NCBI RefSeq assembly: GCF_020687685.1
Contig: NZ_JAJEWM010000001.1
Location: 1,364,001-1,428,000 of the forward strand
Direction: 5' to 3'
DNA from: Tessaracoccus sp. OS52
GTDB taxonomy: Bacteria; Actinomycetota; Actinomycetes; Propionibacteriales; Propionibacteriaceae
Length of the DNA stretch: 64,000 nucleotides
Part shown: one piece after another, positions 36,473-45,334 of the stretch
Layout of the letters: the number at the start of each line of letters is the position of its first letter
How positions within the stretch are numbered: position 1 is the first letter of the stretch
Position numbers and translations under genes: made by a program
Notes under the pieces: generated by a model
What the model was told of the DNA's origin: nothing
What the model saw: the letters and a program-made list of their open reading frames with translations, nothing else
The model's database searches: none

Positions 36473-37098
36473 CGCCCTCCTTCCGCACTGCGAGCGATGC
36501 CACGCTCCGCCGCGTAGTCGGCCAGCAGGTGGCGCAGTTGTGAGCGCCCGCGGTTCAGGCGGCTCATCACGGTGCCGATGGGGGTGCCCATGATCTCGGC
36601 GATCTCCTTGTAGGAGAACCCCTCCACGTCCGACAGGTACACCGCCAGGCGGAAGTTGTCGGGCAGCTGGGCCATCGCCTCGGTGACTGCCTGGTCCGGC
36701 GTCTGGTCGAGCGCCTCCATCTCGGCGGAGCGGAGCCCGGTGGAGTGGTGCGAGGCCGCCCGCGCCAGCTGCCAGTCCTCCACCTCTGCGTCGGCGCTGG
36801 TCTGTGGTGAGCGCTTGGCCTTGCGGTACTGGTTGATGTAGGTGTTGGTGAGGATCCGGTACAGCCAGGCCTTCAGGTTCGTTCCGGGCGTGAAGGTCCG
36901 ATAGGCCTGGAATGCCTTGGCGTAGGCCTCCTGGACGACGTCCTCAGCGTCGGCCGGGTTCCTGGTCATCCTGAGGGCGGCCGAGTACAGGCGGTCAAGA
37001 TGGCTCAGGGCCTCGGTCTCGAACGCGGCGACAGCGTCGGCCTCGGATGCCTGCGCATCCTCGACCGAGACTGTCTTGCCGGTTGCCTCGATGTTCAT
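36469..37098 (-). CDS. sigH: ECF RNA polymerase sigma factor SigH/SigR
   Basis: Group 4 sigma factor for thiol-oxidative and heat stress. It has 209 residues from the ATG at 37098. Region 2 reads [36 protein letters not shown] and region 4 [37 protein letters not shown]. Together with the adjacent RshA-type zinc anti-sigma and a SigH-type promoter at 37176-37202 (GGGAAT and GTT 18 bases apart), the identity is well supported. An in-frame ATG at 37167 coincides with the predicted transcription start and is unlikely to be used. Confidence 0.93.
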   Translation of the reverse strand: MNIEATGKTVSVEDAQASEADAVAAFETEALSHLDRLYSAALRMTRNPADAEDVVQEAYAKAFQAYRTFTPGTNLKAWLYRILTNTYINQYRKAKRSPQTSADAEVEDWQLARAASHHSTGLRSAEMEALDQTPDQAVTEAMAQLPDNFRLAVYLSDVEGFSYKEIAEIMGTPIGTVMSRLNRGRSQLRHLLADYAAERGIARSAEGGR

Positions 37099-37175
37099 CA
37101 GGTAGGAGGATACCTCCGACCAACCGAACGTTCCCAACCGGCCCGGGCTTTGAGCTGTCGTGACCATGCCAGCAC

Positions 37176-37202
37176 AACGCGGGCGGGCGGTTGCATATTC
37201 CC
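37176..37202 (-). promoter_or_regulatory. SigH/SigR-type autoregulatory promoter
   Basis: On the minus strand GGGAAT is followed by 18 bases and GTT, an exact match to the SigR/SigH consensus. It lies about 80 bases upstream of the sigH ATG. This predicts positive autoregulation of the sigH-rshA operon, as known in Streptomyces and Mycobacterium. Confidence 0.7.
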
Positions 37203-37215
37203 GCGCCCCAAGCAC

Positions 37216-37905
37216 TCAACCGACGGGCTCGACCAGCCCCGGTCCGTCGTTGCCGACGGTGTTGACGGCGCGGGAGACCTTGCGCGGTACCAGGTCCGTG
37301 ATCGGGCTGAGCAGGCCGTGGACCCGCTCGACGTCCTCAAGCGTCGGGTCCAGCCAGGCGTCGACGTCACCGACGGTCATCGGCATGCGGTCGTGCACCC
37401 ATCCGGTCTCGTCGGTGGCCGACGTCGTGATGATGGACACGGTGGGGAGCCAGCCGTCGGGGCCCTTCCAGAACTCGTAGATGCCCGCCATGGACAGGGT
37501 CGGGGACTTCTCGGGGTGGAGGAAGTATGGCTGCTTCACGGCCCGGCCGCCCTCCTCCTCGGCGCGCCATTCGTAGTAGCCGATGGCGGGCAGGATGCAG
37601 CGACGGGCCGCGAACGCCTTCCGGAACGCCGGCTTGCTGGCCACTGTCTCGGAGCGGGCGTTGATCATCCGGGCGGCGCCCGAGGCGTCCTTGGACCAGC
37701 TCGGGACCAGGCCCCAACGCAGCCCGACGAGCTTCCGGACGGGTTCGCCGCCATCGACACGCTCCACGACCGCCGGCACCACGTCCGTGGGGGCGATGTT
37801 GTAGCGCGGTGCGCAGGCCTCGAGGCCGTCGTCGGTCACCAAGGAGATGTCGTAGGTCTCGATGAGCTCGTCCGGGTTGGCCGTGGCCGCATATCGTCCG
37901 CACAT
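37216..37905 (-). CDS. SOS response-associated peptidase family protein (SRAP/YedK/HMCES)
   Basis: Forms a stable crosslink with abasic sites in single-stranded DNA, protecting them. It has 229 residues. The catalytic cysteine is Cys2 (MCGRYA), exposed after Met removal; PRYNIAPTD, WGLVPSW, NARSET, ILPAIGYYEW and HDRMPM are the conserved blocks in order. The ATG at 37905 is fixed by the Cys2 requirement, and TAGATT lies seven bases upstream of it. The position between sigH and aroA is as in Mycobacterium (Rv3226c). Confidence 0.95.
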   Translation of the reverse strand: MCGRYAATANPDELIETYDISLVTDDGLEACAPRYNIAPTDVVPAVVERVDGGEPVRKLVGLRWGLVPSWSKDASGAARMINARSETVASKPAFRKAFAARRCILPAIGYYEWRAEEEGGRAVKQPYFLHPEKSPTLSMAGIYEFWKGPDGWLPTVSIITTSATDETGWVHDRMPMTVGDVDAWLDPTLEDVERVHGLLSPITDLVPRKVSRAVNTVGNDGPGLVEPVG

Positions 37906-37912
37906 GCCCACC

Positions 37913-37918
37913 AATCTA
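37913..37918 (-). promoter_or_regulatory. Probable leaderless -10 element of the SRAP gene
   Basis: On the minus strand TAGATT is followed by seven bases and the ATG that must be the start, since Cys2 is catalytic. There is no ribosome-binding site in the gap. Confidence 0.55.
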
Positions 37919-37951
37919 TGTCGGCACCGAGCCGACGGCCCCCGGTGTGGG

Positions 37952-37957
37952 TATCTT
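37952..37957 (+). promoter_or_regulatory. Probable leaderless -10 element of the doxX gene
   Basis: TATCTT is followed by six bases and the ATG at 37964. It is divergent from the SRAP element, with 58 bases between the two start codons. Confidence 0.5.
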
Positions 37958-37963
37958 TGGCGC

Positions 37964-38578
37964 ATGAGTTTCTTGCGCTTCATTGCCCGCAGCCTGGTCG
38001 CCAGCACGTTCATCGCCGACGGCATCAACAAGGTGAGGAACCCCGGTGAGTCCGCAGCCGACGCCGAGGACTTCACCAACCGCCTCACCCCGCTCGTCCA
38101 GCGCGTCGCACCCGCCGGCTACTCGTCCTGGGTGCCTGACAACGCCGAGAGCTGGGTCAAGGCCACCGGTGCCCTGCAGGTGGCCGGAGGAGTGATGTTC
38201 GCCACGGGGATCGGTCGCAGACTGGGAGCGCTGCTCCTGGCCAAGGCCAGCATTCTCGACATCGCCATCGCCCTGCCGTCGAAGGACGCCAGCAAGGCGG
38301 AGCGCCAGGCCGCGCGCCCGGAAGTGCTGACCAAGGCCGCGCTGCTCGGCAGCGCGCTGTTGGCTGCCCGGGACACCCAGGGAAAGCCGGGCCTGTCCTG
38401 GCGGGCCGGCCACACCATCGAGAAGGTGGAGAAGAAGGCCTCGCATGCCTCCGAAGAACTCACCGGACGCGCCAGGAAGGCCGCCAAGCGGGCACGCAAG
38501 GAAGCAGACCAGATCGCGAAGCGGGCGCGCAAGGAGACCAAGAAGGCCCGCAAGTCGCTGGAGTCCGTGATCTCCTGA
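37964..38578 (+). CDS. DoxX family membrane protein with a basic C-terminal tail
   Basis: A 204-residue protein. The first ~150 residues are a DoxX-type four-helix membrane domain (FLRFIARSLVASTFIADGINKV, ATGALQVAGGVMFATGIGRRLGALLLAKASILDIA). The last ~55 residues are a Lys/Arg/Ala-rich helix (RARKAAKRARKEADQIAKRA and further repeats) resembling histone-like tails. DoxX proteins have been linked to thiol/redox complexes in mycobacteria. The tail could bind nucleic acid or acidic lipids; this is inference. The stop overlaps the aroA ATG by one base. Confidence 0.8.
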   Translation: MSFLRFIARSLVASTFIADGINKVRNPGESAADAEDFTNRLTPLVQRVAPAGYSSWVPDNAESWVKATGALQVAGGVMFATGIGRRLGALLLAKASILDIAIALPSKDASKAERQAARPEVLTKAALLGSALLAARDTQGKPGLSWRAGHTIEKVEKKASHASEELTGRARKAAKRARKEADQIAKRARKETKKARKSLESVIS

Positions 38579-39840
38579 TGGCGCACCCGCTCCCCCACGC
38601 CCAGCAGCCGGTGACGGGGCGGGTCGTCGTGCCGGGCTCCAAGTCCGAGACCAACCGGGCGTTGGTGCTCGCCGCACTGGCCGACGGCCCCAGCCGCATC
38701 GTCGGCGCCCTGAAGTCGCGCGACAGCGAGCTCATGGTGGCCGCGCTCCGGGAACTGGGCACGGTCGTCACCCCCGACACCTCCGGGGCCCTCAACGTCA
38801 TCCCACCCGCTGCTTTCCACGCGGCTGAAGGCGAGATCGACTGTGGGCTCGCGGGCACCGTCATGCGCTTCGTCCCGCCCATCGCGGCCCTCGCTGACGG
38901 AACCTCCCGATTCGTCGGAGACCCCCATGCGAGCGAACGACCCATGGCGGGGCTGCTGGAGGGCCTGCGTCAGCTCGGAGCCCGCGTGGACTCGGACCGG
39001 CTGCCCTTCACCGTCACCGGCCCTGCGGCGGGCGGCATCGAGGTGACCGTTGACGCGTCGCCCACCAGCCAGTACGTCTCGGGCCTCCTCCTGGTGGGTG
39101 CCCACCTCGAGGGCGGACTCACCCTCCGCCATGACGGGCGGGGCCTGCCGTCGCGTCCCCACATCGCGATGACGGTCCAGATGCTCCGCGACCGGGGCGT
39201 CGAGGTTGCCGAAGTCGACGACTCCACCTGGCGCGTCGCCCAAGGCCCGATCGCGGCCCGCGACACCCACATCGAACCCGACCTGACCAACGCGTCGGTG
39301 TTCCTCGCGGCGGCTGCTGTAACTGGCGGCAGCGTCACCATCCCGGGCTGGCCTGGCCAGAGCCTCCAGCCGGGCGCGCAGTTCCTCGAAGTGGCCGAAC
39401 GAATGGGGGCCACCGTGGAGCGCGACGAGGACTCGGTCACGCTCACCGGCCCGGACCGGCTCCGGGCCGTCGACGTGGACCTCCACGCCGCCGCCGAGCT
39501 CACCCCCGTCGTGGCCGCCTTGGCGGCCCTGGCCGAGGGCCAGTCCCGGATCTCGGGGGTGGCCCACATCCGCGGCCACGAGACCGACCGGCTTCGCGCG
39601 CTCTCGACTGAGCTGGGCCGGCTGGGAATCGAAGCTTTAGAGACCGAGGACGGGCTGCTGGTGACCGGTGGGGCGGGTGAGGCCAGCGGCGCCTTCGAAA
39701 CCTATGCGGACCACCGACTGGTGCACACCGCGGCGCTGCTTGCGCTGAAGGTCCCCGGGATCACAGTGACTGACCTGGAGTGCGTGGGCAAGACCATGCC
39801 CGACTTCGCAACCGACTGGGCAGCACTGGTCACTCGGTGA
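38578..39840 (+). CDS. aroA: 3-phosphoshikimate 1-carboxyvinyltransferase (EPSP synthase)
   Basis: Joins shikimate-3-phosphate and phosphoenolpyruvate in aromatic amino acid synthesis. It has 420 residues in two similar halves. Motifs include VPGSKSETNRALVLAAL (PEP/S3P binding), DCGLAGTVMRFVPP, TSQYVSGLL and the C-terminal YADHRLVHTAALLAL with KTMPDFATDW. It is coupled by one-base overlaps to doxX upstream and rsgA downstream. Confidence 0.96.
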   Translation: MAHPLPHAQQPVTGRVVVPGSKSETNRALVLAALADGPSRIVGALKSRDSELMVAALRELGTVVTPDTSGALNVIPPAAFHAAEGEIDCGLAGTVMRFVPPIAALADGTSRFVGDPHASERPMAGLLEGLRQLGARVDSDRLPFTVTGPAAGGIEVTVDASPTSQYVSGLLLVGAHLEGGLTLRHDGRGLPSRPHIAMTVQMLRDRGVEVAEVDDSTWRVAQGPIAARDTHIEPDLTNASVFLAAAAVTGGSVTIPGWPGQSLQPGAQFLEVAERMGATVERDEDSVTLTGPDRLRAVDVDLHAAAELTPVVAALAALAEGQSRISGVAHIRGHETDRLRALSTELGRLGIEALETEDGLLVTGGAGEASGAFETYADHRLVHTAALLALKVPGITVTDLECVGKTMPDFATDWAALVTR

Positions 39841-40820
39841 TGGCACACGGCGGGATCCACGACGACGAACACGCGGCCTTCGAGCGTCCACGCAAGCGCA
39901 GCCGTCCCCGGACCAAGGAGCGCCCGAGCTACGACGACGCACCCACCGCCCACGTCGTGACCGTGGACCGCGGCCGCTACCGCTGCCGCATCCCTGGCGG
40001 TGCTCTGGTGAGCGCCACCAGGGCCCGGGTCATCTCGCGCAAGGGGATCATCGTCGGCGACGTCGTGACACTCGACGGCGACACCTCCGGCGACGAGGGC
40101 ACGCTGGCCCGGATCGTGGAGGTGGCGCCGCGCAGGACCATGCTGCGCCGTAGCGCCGACGACGCAGACACCTTCGAGCGCCCCATCGTCGCCAACGCGG
40201 ACCAGCTCATGATCGTCACGGCCCTGGCGGACCCGCCGCCGCGGATGGGCATGATCGACAGGATCCTCGTCGCCGCCTTCGATGCCGGGGTGGCTCCCAT
40301 CCTCTGCCTGACGAAGGCCGACCTGGCCAGCCCCGATGAACTCATCGCTGCCTACGAGCCGCTCGGTGTCCCAATCGTCGTCACCCGACCGGGGATGGAC
40401 CTCGACCCCGTTCACGACATCCTGAGCGACCACGCCACGGTCTTCGTCGGCCACTCCGGGGTCGGGAAGTCCACTCTGGTGAACGCGCTGGTTCCCGAGG
40501 CGCACCGCGCAACCGGGGAGGTCAGCGATCTCACCGGGAAGGGCCGGCACACGTCGACCTCAGCGATGGCCATCGAACTGCCACAGGGCGGCTGGATCAT
40601 CGACACCCCCGGCGTGCGCTCCTTCGGGATCAGCCATGTCAGGCCCGAGTCCTTCGTGGGGGCGTTCCCGGACCTGGCGGAGTTCACGGCCGACTGCCCG
40701 CGTGGCTGCAAGCACACCACCGACTCGGTGCAGTGCGGCCTGGACCAGGCCGTGGCCGAGGGCAGGCTGGACGCGACCAGACTCGCGTCGTTCCGCCGCA
40801 TGGAGCGCGCCTTCTCCTAG
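39840..40820 (+). CDS. rsgA: Ribosome small subunit-dependent GTPase RsgA
   Basis: Late 30S assembly/quality-control GTPase. It has 326 residues: a disordered basic N-terminus, an OB-fold (VDRGRYRCRIPGG) and a circularly permuted GTPase in the order G4 (LTKADL), G1 (GHSGVGKSTLVNAL) and G3 (DTPGVR). The C-terminal zinc domain carries CPRGCKH and a later Cys (VQCGL). The ATG overlaps the aroA stop (TGATG). Confidence 0.95.
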   Translation: MAHGGIHDDEHAAFERPRKRSRPRTKERPSYDDAPTAHVVTVDRGRYRCRIPGGALVSATRARVISRKGIIVGDVVTLDGDTSGDEGTLARIVEVAPRRTMLRRSADDADTFERPIVANADQLMIVTALADPPPRMGMIDRILVAAFDAGVAPILCLTKADLASPDELIAAYEPLGVPIVVTRPGMDLDPVHDILSDHATVFVGHSGVGKSTLVNALVPEAHRATGEVSDLTGKGRHTSTSAMAIELPQGGWIIDTPGVRSFGISHVRPESFVGAFPDLAEFTADCPRGCKHTTDSVQCGLDQAVAEGRLDATRLASFRRMERAFS

Positions 40821-40838
40821 CTCGGGGTGCAGGTTCGC

Positions 40839-40844
40839 TAGGTT
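40839..40844 (+). promoter_or_regulatory. Probable leaderless -10 element of the hisN-like gene
   Basis: TAGGTT is followed by six bases and the ATG at 40851, only 18 bases after the rsgA stop. No ribosome-binding site is seen. Confidence 0.5.
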
Positions 40845-40850
40845 GGGTCC

Positions 40851-41651
40851 ATGGCCCAAACGCGATCCCTCACCGACGACGTCAGGTTGATGCACGTCAT
40901 GGCCGACGATGCCGACTCCCTCTCGATGAGCAGGTTCCAGGCGCTCGACCTGCGCTTCTCCAGCAAACCGGACAACACCCCGGTCACCGAAGCCGACACC
41001 GCCGTCGAGGAGGCCATCCGTCGCACCCTGTCACGGACCCGCCCCAGGGACGCTGTGCACGGTGAGGAATTCGCCGACACAGGCGACTCCAACCGGCGCT
41101 GGATCATCGACCCGATCGACGGGACGAAGAACTACCTGCGCGGGGTTCCCGTGTGGGCGACGCTGATCGCGCTCGAGGAGGACGGCCAGATCGTGGCCGG
41201 GATCGTATCCGCCCCCGCCCTGGCACGCCGCTGGTGGGCCAGCGCCGGCGGAGGCGCGTTCACCGGGAAGTCCATCATGAAGCCCAAGGAGATCCGCGTC
41301 AGCCGCGTGGCGCAACTGGGGGACGCCTCGATGTCCTACTCGGAGATGTCGGAGTGGGTCGACTCCGGCCGCGGGCAGGGCTTCGTCGACCTGATGCGGC
41401 AGACCTGGCGCACCCGGGCCTACGGCGACTTCTGGAGCTACATGCTCGTGGCCGAGGGCGCCGTCGACATCGCGTGCGAGCCGGACCTCGAGCTCTACGA
41501 CATGGCGGCGCTCGACATCATCGTCCGGGAGGCGGGTGGACGCTTCACCAACCTCGACGGCGTCCCCGGCCCCGCCGGCCCCGGGGCACTGGCCACCAAC
41601 GGCCAGCTCCACGACGTCGCCATGGAGATCCTGGCGGCCCCCACGGACTAG
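40851..41651 (+). CDS. hisN: Histidinol-phosphatase / inositol monophosphatase family protein
   Basis: A 266-residue magnesium-dependent phosphatase. Its motifs are GEEF (metal ligand), IIDPIDGTKNYLRGVPVWATLIAL (signature) and EPDLELYDMAALDIIVREAGG (C-terminal signature). Actinobacterial members with DPIDGTKNY and this length are usually the histidinol-phosphate phosphatase HisN, but inositol-phosphate or PAP phosphatase activity cannot be excluded. It is convergent with serA. Confidence 0.82.
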   Translation: MAQTRSLTDDVRLMHVMADDADSLSMSRFQALDLRFSSKPDNTPVTEADTAVEEAIRRTLSRTRPRDAVHGEEFADTGDSNRRWIIDPIDGTKNYLRGVPVWATLIALEEDGQIVAGIVSAPALARRWWASAGGGAFTGKSIMKPKEIRVSRVAQLGDASMSYSEMSEWVDSGRGQGFVDLMRQTWRTRAYGDFWSYMLVAEGAVDIACEPDLELYDMAALDIIVREAGGRFTNLDGVPGPAGPGALATNGQLHDVAMEILAAPTD

Positions 41652-41674
41652 GAGGGCCGCCGGACGCCCGCGGC

Positions 41675-42865
41675 TCAGAGGATGCGGACCCGCTTGGTCT
41701 CCCCCAGTGCCTGCAGTTCGGCCAGCAGGCCGTCGTAGTGCTCCCCGGAGATGTCGGTGATCGCGTAGCCCAGTTCGCCGCGCGTCGCCAGGGTCTGCGA
41801 TCCGATGTTCATGTTGTGGTTGGCCAGGGCGGAGTTCAGGCGGGCCATCACACCGGGGACGTTCTGGTGCAGGTGGACCACCCGTTGTGCGGTCGGCTCG
41901 CCAGCGGCCACCTCGGGCAGGTTCACCGACATCGAGGTCACACCGAGGTTGTCGTAGTCGGCCAGCTTGTTCGCCACGAACCGGCCGATGTCCTCCTGCG
42001 CCTCGAGCGTCGACCCACCGATGTGCGGGGTCAGGATCACGTTTGGCATCCCCCGGAGCTTGGAGACGAACTCCTCGCCCTTGGCCTTCGGTTCGTTGGG
42101 GTAGACGTCGAGGGCCGCACCCGCGAGGTGTCCGCTCTCCAGCGCCTCGTGCAGCGCGTCCAGGTCGACGACCTTGCCGCGGCAGAGGTTCAGGAACAGC
42201 GAACGCGGGCGCATCATGGCGAACTGCTCGGCACCGAAGAGGCCGTTGTTGCTGGAGCGTCCGTCCACGTGCAGCGAGATCGTCTCGCAGACCTCCAGGA
42301 GTTCCTCCAGGGATCCGACTCGCTTGGCGTTGCCCAGCGCAAGCTTGTCCGCGACGTCGTAGAAGTAGACGTGCATGCCGAGCGCCTCGGCCACGATCGA
42401 GAGCTGCGCCCCGATGTTGCCGTAGCCGACGATGCCCAGCGTGCGGCCGCGCACCTCGTGGGACCCGATTGCAGACTTGTCCCAGATGCCGGCGTGCATG
42501 TCGCGGTTGCGGTCGGTGAGGTGGCGCGCCAGCGCGATGATCTCACCGATCACCAGCTCCACGACGGAGCGGGTGTTGGAGTACGGGGCGTTGAAGACAG
42601 CCACTGATTGCTCCGACGCGGCCGCCAGGTCGATCTGGTTGGTGCCGATGCAGAAGGCACCGATGGCGCTCAGCTGCGGGGAGGCTTCCAGCACCCGGCG
42701 GGTCACGTTCGTGCGGGACCGGATGCCCAGCATGTCGACACCGTCGAGGGCCTCGATCAGCTCGTCCTCGCTCAGCGCACCGTGCGCGGTCTCGATCTCG
42801 TAGCCGCGGTTTCCCAGCAGGCGGACGGCTTCGGAGTGGATGTTCTCAAGCAACAGGATCTTCAC
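41675..42865 (-). CDS. serA: D-3-phosphoglycerate dehydrogenase
   Basis: First step of serine synthesis, oxidising 3-phosphoglycerate with NAD. It has about 396 residues. The NAD-binding motif GRTLGIVGYGNIGAQLSIVAEALGM, catalytic Arg (LCRGKVVDL) and His (LTPHIGGST) are present. A C-terminal ACT domain (HLHQNVPGVMARLN...NMNIGSQ) keeps the HxN serine-binding residues of the E. coli enzyme. It is the short E. coli-like type rather than the ~530-residue mycobacterial type. The GTG at 42865 fits the family N-terminus and lies eight bases after TAGACT; a GTG at 42925 would add 20 residues. Confidence 0.92.
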   Translation of the reverse strand: MKILLLENIHSEAVRLLGNRGYEIETAHGALSEDELIEALDGVDMLGIRSRTNVTRRVLEASPQLSAIGAFCIGTNQIDLAAASEQSVAVFNAPYSNTRSVVELVIGEIIALARHLTDRNRDMHAGIWDKSAIGSHEVRGRTLGIVGYGNIGAQLSIVAEALGMHVYFYDVADKLALGNAKRVGSLEELLEVCETISLHVDGRSSNNGLFGAEQFAMMRPRSLFLNLCRGKVVDLDALHEALESGHLAGAALDVYPNEPKAKGEEFVSKLRGMPNVILTPHIGGSTLEAQEDIGRFVANKLADYDNLGVTSMSVNLPEVAAGEPTAQRVVHLHQNVPGVMARLNSALANHNMNIGSQTLATRGELGYAITDISGEHYDGLLAELQALGETKRVRIL

Positions 42866-42866
42866 A

Positions 42867-42888
42867 GGCGCGGAGTCTACTCCGCGCC
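42867..42888 (-). promoter_or_regulatory. Perfect palindrome over the serA -10 element
   Basis: GGCGCGGAG and CTCCGCGCC, nine-base arms around TCTA, lie directly before the serA GTG. On the minus strand the centre reads TAGACT, a -10-like hexamer eight bases before the start. The palindrome could be an operator or could fold in RNA. Only the symmetry and position are observed. Confidence 0.5.
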
Positions 42889-42924
42889 AGTGGCCGTCCT
42901 CCCGGACGGACGCGGTGACGGACA

Positions 42925-43700
<776 letters not shown>

Positions 43701-43704
<4 letters not shown>

Positions 43705-44528
43705 GTCTCGAGCCCCCGGTAGTAGTCGGCGACGGTGGGGAGCCGCTCGCCCGGCGGGACATCGGCGATCCTGGCCGAGGCAATGAGCCCACGCGTGTAC
43801 GGATGCGAGGGGTTCGCGATGACCTCCTCGATCGGCCCGGTCTCGACGATTCGTCCCTCCAGCATCACCGCCACCCGCTGGCACACCCGGCGCACCACAC
43901 CCAGGTCGTGGGAGACGAACAGGCAGGCGCGGCCCTTGAGCTCGGCGTCGAGGAGATCGAGGATCTGGCGCTGGACGAGGACGTCGAGCGCCGTGGTGGG
44001 TTCGTCGCAGATGACCAGCCCCGGACGGTTCGCGAGTGCCATGGCCACCAGGGCGCGCTGTCTCTGCCCCCCTGAGAGCTCGTGGGGGTAGGAGTCCGCG
44101 ATGCGCTCTGGGTCCAGGATGCCGACGCGGTCCAGCCACGCCAGGACCTCGGAACGGATGCCGCCGTGGCGCTCGCCATGGTGGAGTGCAACGACTTCTC
44201 CCACCTGGCGACCCACCTTCATCGTCGGGTCCAGCGCCGTCATCGGCTCTTGAAAGATCATTGAGATCTCCTCGCCCCGGAGTTCCCGGAGCCTCCGCTC
44301 GGGCATGCCCACCAGTTCCCGGCCCTCGAGCCGGATCGATCCCGAGACCTGGGCGGTCTCGGGCAGCAGCCCGATCACCGCCAGACTCGTGACGGACTTG
44401 CCCGAACCCGACTGGCCGATGATGCCGAGCCGCTCGTCGGGCTCCAACTGGAACGACACGTGGTCCACCGCCACCCGGCGTCGGCGTCCGAAGCTGACGG
44501 TGAGGTCCTCGACCTCCAGGTACGTCAT
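43701..44528 (-). CDS. Oligopeptide/dipeptide-type ABC transporter ATP-binding protein (DppD/OppD-like)
   Basis: A 275-residue ATPase paired with the next gene. It has Walker A GQSGSGKSVTSLAV, FQEPMTALDPTMKVG (the OppD/DppD form of the Q-loop), LSGGQRQRALVAMAL, VICDEPTTALDV and the C-terminal NPSHPYTRGLIAS. The ATG at 44528 overlaps the permease stop by four bases. Confidence 0.92.
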
Positions 44529-45334
44529 GCGAGCTCCCGGAGCCGGGGGTCCAGGAAGTCGCGCAGACCGTCGCCGAGCAGGTTGAACCCGGCGGTCGCC
44601 AGCGCGATGGCAAGGCCGGGCCACAGTGCGATGATCGGCGCGTTGAACAGTTGGTCCTGCGCCTCCCGCAGCATCCGTCCCCAGGTCGGCTCGTCGGGAC
44701 CGGACCCGAGGCCGAGGTAGGACAGGCCTGCCTCGGCGAGGATCGCGAGGCCGACACTGACCGAGGCCTGCACCCCCAGCACCGGCGCGATGTTGGGCAG
44801 CACGTGACGCAGGGCCACCTGGAACCTGGGGGTGCCGGACAACCTGGCGGCCTCGACGTAGCCCTGGCTCATCACCTGCATGGTGGCCGCACGCGCGATC
44901 CGCACGAAGGCGGGCACCGTCGCGATCGCGATCGCCGCCATCGCGGTCCAGGTCGAACCACCCACGGCCGCGGCGAAGAGGATGGCCAGAAGCAGCGCCG
45001 GGAAGCCGTACAGGACGTCGGTTGCCCTGGCTAGCAGTTCACCGAACCAGCCCCGGGACATTCCGGACACGATGCCCACGGGGATCCCGACGGCGGCGGC
45101 ACCCAGCACGGAGACCACACCCACCAGGAGACAGCGCTTGGCGCCCGCGATGATCCGCGACGCGATGTCGGCGCCGAACCCGTCGGTTCCCATCACGAAC
45201 GGCCAGCCGGGCGGCTCCAGCCGGGGACCCACCAGAGCGTTCGGGTCGTACGGTGTCCAGAAAAGTCCGACGACGGAGACCACCACCAGGGCGATGATGA
45301 GGGTCCCGCCCACCAGCAGGTTGGAGTGCTTCAC
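44525..45334 (-). CDS. ABC transporter permease (DppC/OppC-like)
   Basis: A 269-residue permease with an N-terminal helix and periplasmic loop (PWPFVMGTDGFGADIASRII, the OppC/DppC entry motif), then five helices. The EAA loop is YVEAARLSGTPRFQVALRHVLPNIAPVL. It pairs with the DppB-like permease immediately upstream, overlapping it by four bases. Confidence 0.92.
   Translation of the reverse strand: MKHSNLLVGGTLIIALVVVSVVGLFWTPYDPNALVGPRLEPPGWPFVMGTDGFGADIASRIIAGAKRCLLVGVVSVLGAAAVGIPVGIVSGMSRGWFGELLARATDVLYGFPALLLAILFAAAVGGSTWTAMAAIAIATVPAFVRIARAATMQVMSQGYVEAARLSGTPRFQVALRHVLPNIAPVLGVQASVSVGLAILAEAGLSYLGLGSGPDEPTWGRMLREAQDQLFNAPIIALWPGLAIALATAGFNLLGDGLRDFLDPRLRELA

Noticed and set aside
43705..44757. 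N-terminal extension of the second ABC ATPase giving a 610-residue protein
   Set aside because: The extra ~350 codons are an alternate frame of the upstream ATPase and permease genes. The ATG at 43704 overlaps the upstream stop and begins the homologous region.
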